Positions 28,886-32,643 of a stretch of DNA of 32,643 nt are shown piece by piece. Position numbers and translations under genes: made by a program. The DNA comes from an uncultured Sphingomonadales bacterium (GTDB taxonomy: Bacteria > Pseudomonadota > Alphaproteobacteria > Sphingomonadales > Sphingomonadaceae). The notes below the pieces were generated by a model, which was not told where the DNA came from, made no database searches, and worked only from the letters and a program-made list of their open reading frames with translations. The stretch is from the NCBI GenBank assembly GCA_937898525.1, contig CALCBC010000058.1:1-32643 (forward strand). Reading direction: 5' to 3'. Each line of letters opens with the position of its first letter. Position 1 is the stretch's first letter.

Positions 28886-30256
28886 ATGAGTACGCGGCAG
28901 GGGCCGGAAGGGGAGGAAGCGCCGATCGAGCGGCGCGAGCAGCTCGTGGCGCCGATGCAGGCCGGCGAGAAGCCGCGCGCGCAGTGGCGCATCGGCACCG
29001 AGCACGAGAAGCTCGTCTACCGGCTCGCCGATCACGCCGCGCCGTCGTACGACGAGCCCGGCGGCATCCGCGACATCCTCATGCAGATGCGCCAGTTCGG
29101 CTGGGAGCCCGTCGAGGAAGGTGGGAACGTCATCGCGCTGTCGGGCGCAGACGGCAATGTCAGCCTCGAGCCCGCCGGGCAGCTCGAGCTGTCGGGGGCG
29201 CCGCTCGAAAACCTGCACCAGACCTGCGCCGAGACCGGCCGTCACCTCGACCAGGTCAAGCAGGTCGGCGAGACCTGCGGCGTCGGCTTCCTTGGCCTCG
29301 GCATGTGGCCAGACAAGCGGCGCGACGAGCTGCCTGTCATGCCCAAGGGCCGCTATGCGATCATGCTGCGGCACATGCCGCGGGTCGGCAATCTCGGGCT
29401 CGACATGATGCTGCGGACCTGCACGATCCAGGTAAACCTCGACTATTCGAGCGAAGCGGACATGGCGAAGAAGTTCCGCGTCGGCCTGGCCTTGCAGCCG
29501 CTGGCGACCGCGCTGTTCGCCAACTCACCGTTCACCGAGGGCAGGCCCAACGGGTTCCTCAGCTACCGCAGCCACATCTGGTCCGACACCGATCCGGCGC
29601 GCACCGGGATGCTGCCGTTCGTGTTCGAGGACGGGTTCGGCTATGAGCGCTACGTCGATTACATGCTCGACGTGCCGATGTACTTCGTGTTCCGCGACGG
29701 CAAATACATCGACGCGGCCGGGCAGAGTTTCCGCGACTTCCTCGAAGGCAAGCTGCCCGCGCTCCCGGGAGAGCTTCCCCGACCAAGCGACTGGACCGAC
29801 CATTTATCGACGGCGTTCCCCGAGGTTCGCCTCAAGAGCTTCCTCGAGATGCGCGGCGCCGACGGCGGGCCGTGGAACCGGATCTGCGCGCTGCCCGCCC
29901 TGTGGGTCGGACTGCTCTATCACGAGCCCACGCTCGATGCGGCGTGGGACCTCGTCAGGAGCTGGACGATGGAAGAACGCGAGGCGCTGCGTAGCGCGGT
30001 GCCCCGTCTCGCCCTCGATGCGCCGATCCCGGGCGGCGGTACCTTGCTCGATCTCGCGCGCGAGGTGCTGCCGATCGCGCGGGCCGGCCTGGTCGCGCGC
30101 GCGCGGCTGAACAAGGCTGGCGACAGCGAGGCCGGGTTCCTCGAGCCGCTCGAGGAGATCGTCGCCAGCGGCAAGGTTCCCGCGCAACGCCTGCTCGACA
30201 AGTTTCACGGCGAGTGGGCAGGCGACATCACCCGCATCTACGAAGAGAGCTTCTGA
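28886..30256 (+). CDS. gshA: Glutamate-cysteine ligase (plant/alphaproteobacterial type)
   Basis: A 456-residue glutamate-cysteine ligase, first enzyme of glutathione synthesis. The family core is WRIGTEHEKLVYRL (residues about 34-47), then IALSGADGNVSLEPAGQLELSGAPL, MPKGRYAIMLRHMP, CTIQVNLDYSSEADM and FLEMRGADGGPWNRI. It is of the plant-like GshA class typical of alphaproteobacteria. ATG 28886 has no ribosome site; CCTAACGG, the same -10-type hexamer as in the rplU promoter, ends 6 nt before it, so the mRNA may be leaderless. The stop shares one base with the ABM gene. SoxR lies 0.8 kb downstream, so redox themes cluster here. Confidence 0.95.
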   Translation: MSTRQGPEGEEAPIERREQLVAPMQAGEKPRAQWRIGTEHEKLVYRLADHAAPSYDEPGGIRDILMQMRQFGWEPVEEGGNVIALSGADGNVSLEPAGQLELSGAPLENLHQTCAETGRHLDQVKQVGETCGVGFLGLGMWPDKRRDELPVMPKGRYAIMLRHMPRVGNLGLDMMLRTCTIQVNLDYSSEADMAKKFRVGLALQPLATALFANSPFTEGRPNGFLSYRSHIWSDTDPARTGMLPFVFEDGFGYERYVDYMLDVPMYFVFRDGKYIDAAGQSFRDFLEGKLPALPGELPRPSDWTDHLSTAFPEVRLKSFLEMRGADGGPWNRICALPALWVGLLYHEPTLDAAWDLVRSWTMEEREALRSAVPRLALDAPIPGGGTLLDLAREVLPIARAGLVARARLNKAGDSEAGFLEPLEEIVASGKVPAQRLLDKFHGEWAGDITRIYEESF

Positions 30257-30555
30257 TGATCGCCGTGCTCGGCAGCTTCCGTTTTCCGCCGGAAGCGATC
30301 GAGCAGGCCCGGCCGCTGATGTGCGCGGTGATCGAGGCGACGCTGGGCGAGCCGGGGTGCCGGGCCTACAGCTATGCCGAGGACGTCGCCGACCCGGGCC
30401 TGTTCCGAGTGGTCGAGCTGTGGGATAGCCGCGAGGCGCTGTCAGCCCACTTCGACGCGCCGCACATGAAGGTCTGGGCCGAGCAACGCGCAGCGCTCGG
30501 GCTTTTCGACCGGCAGGTCGCGGCGTACGAGATGGGCCCGCCGGAAGAACCATAG
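30256..30555 (+). CDS. ABM-domain monooxygenase-like protein
   Basis: A 99-residue dimeric alpha+beta barrel protein of the antibiotic biosynthesis monooxygenase type. The signature strand pattern is MIAVLGSFRFPPEAIEQARPL, GCRAYSYAEDVADPGLFRVVELWDSREALSAHFDAPHM, and a final helix. Such proteins oxidise quinones or small aromatics without a cofactor, or simply bind them. The ATG shares one base with the gshA stop (TGATG), so it is co-translated with glutathione synthesis. The likely role is handling of reactive or quinone-like compounds, which would fit glutathione and SoxR nearby, but this is inference. Confidence 0.84.
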   Translation: MIAVLGSFRFPPEAIEQARPLMCAVIEATLGEPGCRAYSYAEDVADPGLFRVVELWDSREALSAHFDAPHMKVWAEQRAALGLFDRQVAAYEMGPPEEP

Positions 30556-30574
30556 CTCCGGAGATCTGAGCGGC

Positions 30575-30946
30575 TCATTCATAGCTGGCGACCTCGAACT
30601 CGATCCCGTCCCAGTCGAAGAAGTAGAACCGGCGGCCGGGCGCGTAGTCGGCGTGATTGAAGGGTTCGAGGCCGTGCTCGATCACTACGCGCTCGGCGGC
30701 GTCCAGATCGTCGACCAGCAGGCCGACGTGGTTGAGCGGGCGGCCCTTGCGCTTGCCCGCGTGATCGGCGCGGTCGGTATAGAGTGCGAGGTAGGTCTCG
30801 TCCTCGCCGACATGGATCGTTTCGCCGCCATTGATCGCCGGACCGCGCCAGCGCTGGTGCCAGCCGAGCAGCTTCTCGAACAGCGCTGCCGAGCGCTCGA
30901 TATCGATGACGGTGAGGTTGACGTGCTCGATACGTCCTTGGGGCAT
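30575..30946 (-). CDS. VOC-superfamily protein (glyoxalase-like)
   Basis: A 123-residue vicinal-oxygen-chelate protein with two beta-alpha-beta-beta-beta modules: RIEHVNLTVIDIERSAALFEKLLGW and LNHVGLLVDDLDAAERVVIEHGL, ending FYFFDWDGIEFEVASYE. Metal ligands H8 (in IEHVNL), H75-region (LNHVG) and E118 (EFE) follow the glyoxalase pattern. ATG 30946 has AGGAG 8 nt upstream, so it is preferred over the longer frame. The gene is divergent from soxR with a sox box between; the box has its best -35 (TTGACC) pointing this way, so this gene is the likely SoxR target. The substrate, perhaps a quinone or glutathione adduct, is unknown. Confidence 0.88.
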   Translation of the reverse strand: MPQGRIEHVNLTVIDIERSAALFEKLLGWHQRWRGPAINGGETIHVGEDETYLALYTDRADHAGKRKGRPLNHVGLLVDDLDAAERVVIEHGLEPFNHADYAPGRRFYFFDWDGIEFEVASYE

Positions 30947-31037
30947 TTGCCAAACTCCTGCGACAAGGCATTGTTCTATCGTGCATTTTTCCACCGACTC
31001 GTCGGCGCCACGAATCAGTCTGCTTGCGCTTGTGCAA

Positions 31038-31055
31038 CCTCAAGCTAACTTGAGG
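31038..31055. promoter_or_regulatory. SoxR box between the VOC gene and soxR
   Basis: CCTCAAGCTAACTTGAGG differs from the E. coli soxS operator CCTCAAGTTAACTTGAGG at one base. On the minus strand TTGACC (31059-31054) and CACAAG (31034-31029) flank it with the 19-bp spacing used by MerR-type activators. This would activate the VOC gene on oxidation of SoxR. Confidence 0.85.
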
Positions 31056-31080
31056 TCAAACGAAATCGGGAGAGGGTCGC

Positions 31081-31521
31081 ATGGCCGAGCACCGTTTCAT
31101 CACCATCGGCCAGCTGGCTGCCCGCACCGGCGTCGCCGTCTCGGCGATCCGCTATTACGAGGAGAAGGGGCTGCTTCAGTCGCTGCGTACACGCGGCAAC
31201 CAGCGGCGATTCCTCCGTTCCGACATCCGCCGGGTGAGCTTCATCCTGATCGCCCAGAAGCTCGGCCTCGCGCTCGCCGAGATCGAGCAGCAACTCGCGC
31301 GGCTGCCGCAGGGTCGCGCGCCGACCCTGAGCGATTGGCAGCAGATCAGCCGGCAGATGCGCTTCGAGATCGACCAGCGCATCATGTTGCTGACGCGCAC
31401 GCGCAACCAGCTCGACCAATGCATCGGCTGCGGCTGCCTGAGCCTGCAGAAGTGTCAGCTCTACAACAAGGACGACCGGTTGGGCGCCAAGGGCGCGGGG
31501 CCCCGCGCGATCCTCGACTGA
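31081..31521 (+). CDS. soxR: Redox-sensitive activator SoxR
   Basis: A 146-residue MerR-family regulator. An N-terminal HTH (ITIGQLAARTGVAVSAIRYYEEKGLL) is followed by a wing, dimer helix and the [2Fe-2S] site C114-x2-C117-x-C119-x5-C125 (CIGCGCLSLQKC), the exact SoxR spacing. SoxR activates genes in response to redox-cycling compounds and nitric oxide. In alphaproteobacteria there is usually no SoxS; SoxR acts directly on nearby genes. The sox box lies 26 nt before ATG 31081 and serves the divergent VOC gene. A GGGAGAGG ribosome site precedes the ATG. Confidence 0.97.
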   Translation: MAEHRFITIGQLAARTGVAVSAIRYYEEKGLLQSLRTRGNQRRFLRSDIRRVSFILIAQKLGLALAEIEQQLARLPQGRAPTLSDWQQISRQMRFEIDQRIMLLTRTRNQLDQCIGCGCLSLQKCQLYNKDDRLGAKGAGPRAILD

Positions 31522-31821
31522 AATGTCGGGAGGGTTCGCCGCCGACGGTCCAATGGGGGGAGGGGCAGACCGTCGGCGGCGAAGAGTGTGAGCGCGGAAG
31601 CTGTCGCGACCGAAGGGTCACTCGAAGACTCGCGACGGCTAGCTTGCGACCCTGAAGGGCTCCGGACCCCGCACTCGCTGGTCACGGACGCGGGGCACCT
31701 AGGCGCGCAATCGAGCCGCGGCTTTGCAGTTGGCGCCAACCCGTTGCCAATTGGCACCGATATCGGCGCGTTCGTGCTGAGTGCAGCCCCGCACGGACGC
31801 TGGACTGGCCGTTCCGGCGAG
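31522..31821. other. Gene-free stretch rich in inverted repeats
   Basis: No credible gene is visible between soxR and the PilZ gene. It holds a perfect 16-bp inverted repeat (31535-31550 with 31568-31583), a 7-bp pair GTCGCGA/TCGCGAC (31603-31609 and 31630-31636), a 6-bp CCCCGC/GCGGGG pair (31667-31672 and 31690-31695), and two adjacent perfect palindromes TTGGCGCCAA (31730-31739) and TGCCAATTGGCA (31745-31756). It may be a structured RNA, a dispersed element remnant or protein-binding DNA. Confidence 0.6.
31535..31583. repeat. Perfect 16-bp inverted repeat downstream of soxR
   Basis: Arms 31535-31550 and 31568-31583 are exact inverted copies, beginning TTCGCCGCC, with a G-rich 17-nt loop. 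No T-tract follows, so it is not a standard intrinsic terminator. It begins 14 nt after the soxR stop and could still stop or stabilise the soxR transcript. Confidence 0.7.
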
Positions 31822-32094
31822 TCAGGCGGCAGCCTTCAGCTCGTCAGCCAGCGTCGCCCGCAAGCGCTCGAGCACCGCCTCGTGAATCAGCTGTTCGAAC
31901 TCGATTCCGGCGAGCTCGCCTTCGACCCAGCTAACGGTCGCGGGCTGGAAGCCGAGGCCGGGAAGCCGCACCAGGATTCGATCCCCGGGCTGGGCCGACC
32001 AGGCGCGACGACGCACGAGGCAGCCGATCGGGGAGAGGTCGAGCACATCCAGCTCGACTTTCACGCCCGACTGCGAACGACAGGTCGCCTTCAT
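31822..32094 (-). CDS. Minimal PilZ-domain protein
   Basis: A 90-residue protein of PilZ type. The central VELDVLDLSPIGCLVRRRAW matches the D/N-x-S-x-x-G motif of PilZ domains, followed by PGDRILVRLPGLGFQPATVSWVEGELAGIEFEQLI. The N-terminal RxxxR c-di-GMP motif is not evident in MKATCRSQSGVKV, so nucleotide binding is doubtful. ATG 32094 has AGGGA 8 nt upstream; a TTG two codons earlier (32100) is a weak alternative. It is isolated, tail to tail with the repeat-rich gap. A regulatory role in surface behaviour is possible only if it binds a signal. Confidence 0.78.
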   Translation of the reverse strand: MKATCRSQSGVKVELDVLDLSPIGCLVRRRAWSAQPGDRILVRLPGLGFQPATVSWVEGELAGIEFEQLIHEAVLERLRATLADELKAAA

Positions 32095-32316
32095 CGTCAA
32101 TGTCCCTGAATCGCGTGTTCGGGCGGCGCGCCGCCCAGTCCAGGAATTGTCGCGTCACAACCTTCACGCGGGCTTGATGGATCGGGCCAATTTGGCCTGA
32201 GCGATCATCGTGAACAGTCCGGTAACCGAGGTCAGCGCGTGGCCCGCCGCCAGCCATTTCGCTCGGACGCGCAATCGGTTAATCCCGTCGAGCCAAGGGG
32301 AGGGGAGGACATCGGC

Positions 32317-32643
32317 ATGGCGGGATTTGGGCGGAACCTATGGCGGGGCGCGACCGGCGTGGCGCTCGGGATTGGGGTGCTCTGCGCCGCCGGGCTGCAC
32401 GCACAGCAGGACGTCCCGCGTCACGAGGGGGGCGTGCCCGTCGCGCCGACCGGCGTGGCCGATAATCCGCTGCCCGAGGGGCCGTTTCACTACCGGACGG
32501 CTGAAGGCATGGACATTCGCGTCGAAGTGGTCGCGCGCGACGCCGAATACCCGATGGCGCTCACCTTCCTGCCCAACCCGACATGCTGATCGTGACGCGA
32601 AAGGGCGAACTGCACCTGCTGCCGGAAGGCGCTTCGCGCACTC
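32317..32643 (+). CDS. PQQ-dependent sugar dehydrogenase, N-terminal part, with apparent frameshift (partial)
   Basis: The start of a soluble-aldose-dehydrogenase-like (PQQ sugar dehydrogenase) protein, cut by the right edge. Residues 1-30 are a Sec signal (GATGVALGIGVLCAAGLHAQ), followed by GGVPVAPTGVADNPLPEGPFHYRTAEG and AEYPMALTFLPN, typical of the family. The ATG frame then ends at TGA 32587-32589. Shifting frame near 32579-32582 restores MLIVTRKGELHLLPEG, the natural continuation. A one-base loss is the simplest reading, either a true mutation or an assembly error. GGGGAGGGGAGG lies upstream of ATG 32317. Beyond the edge the beta-propeller catalytic domain would follow. Confidence 0.68.

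Noticed and set aside
31461..31757. Small reading frame on the minus strand in the gap after soxR
   Set aside because: Low-complexity Ser/Arg/Pro-rich translation crossing the 16-bp inverted repeat and the soxR end; no ribosome site.
1..32643. tRNA, rRNA, CRISPR arrays, insertion sequences or phage genes
   Set aside because: No cloverleaf-like segment, regularly spaced repeat array, transposase or integrase motif was seen on either strand.

Overview
The window is a high-G+C, gene-dense stretch of bacterial chromosome. Gene content and order (ctaE-DUF983-SURF1-thrC, folB-moaA-moaD-moaE, rplU-rpmA with a long Lys/Ala-rich L21 tail, TPR protein-bamB, an FnrN/FnrL-type regulator, plant-type GshA) point to an alphaproteobacterium of the order Sphingomonadales, probably close to Erythrobacteraceae/Sphingomonadaceae. 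This placement is inferred from synteny and protein character, not from a marker-gene search. I see no rRNA, tRNA, CRISPR array, transposase, integrase or phage gene. The region looks like ordinary core chromosome, seasoned with small palindromic repeats.

Layout. 1-1076: end of cytochrome c oxidase subunit III, a DUF983 zinc-ribbon membrane protein and SURF1 (oxidase assembly). 1078-1965: divergent SRPBCC/AHSA1 and ArsR genes sharing a striking AT-rich palindromic operator. 2133-3533: thrC, followed by a 110-bp inverted-repeat element. 3712-4662: an rRNA-type methyltransferase carrying an in-frame palindromic repeat. 4667-5494: a HAD-like lipoprotein. 5610-8076: folB, a small unknown, moaA, moaD, moaE (pterin and molybdopterin synthesis). 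8140-9764: a small membrane protein behind a near-consensus FNR box, then an Fnr-type regulator and a lipoprotein on the other strand. 9838-10867: rplU-rpmA with promoter, leader terminator and 3' terminator. 10938-13393: GNAT, an acyl-CoA thioesterase with an apparent frameshift, a PF10118-type hydrolase and a divergent TetR. 13398-16173: YgfZ, pyrC, RarD. 16308-17644: two envelope proteins. 17652-20541: astD and SelO on the minus strand. 20586-24867: alpha/beta hydrolase, glycosyltransferase, TPR membrane protein, BamB. 24915-28847: a large ICMT-like methyltransferase, ubiA, alkD, rsmE. 28886-30555: gshA and an ABM monooxygenase. 30575-31521: a VOC protein and soxR around a nearly perfect sox box. 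31522-31821: a non-coding stretch packed with inverted repeats. 31822-32643: a PilZ protein and the start of a PQQ-dependent sugar dehydrogenase, also apparently frameshifted.

The main regulatory theme is short divergent or convergent cassettes in which a regulator sits beside a readable operator: ArsR, TetR, Fnr and SoxR. Several genes (arsR, tetR, moaA, gshA, selO) lack a Shine-Dalgarno sequence and have a -10-like hexamer 6-9 nt before the start codon, which suggests leaderless mRNAs.

I did not find a convincing large, previously undescribed multi-gene system. The best leads are the palindromic repeats (one inside a reading frame), the Fnr box and its membrane-protein target, the structured rplU leader, the inverted-repeat-dense gap at 31522-31821, and a few uncharacterised proteins.
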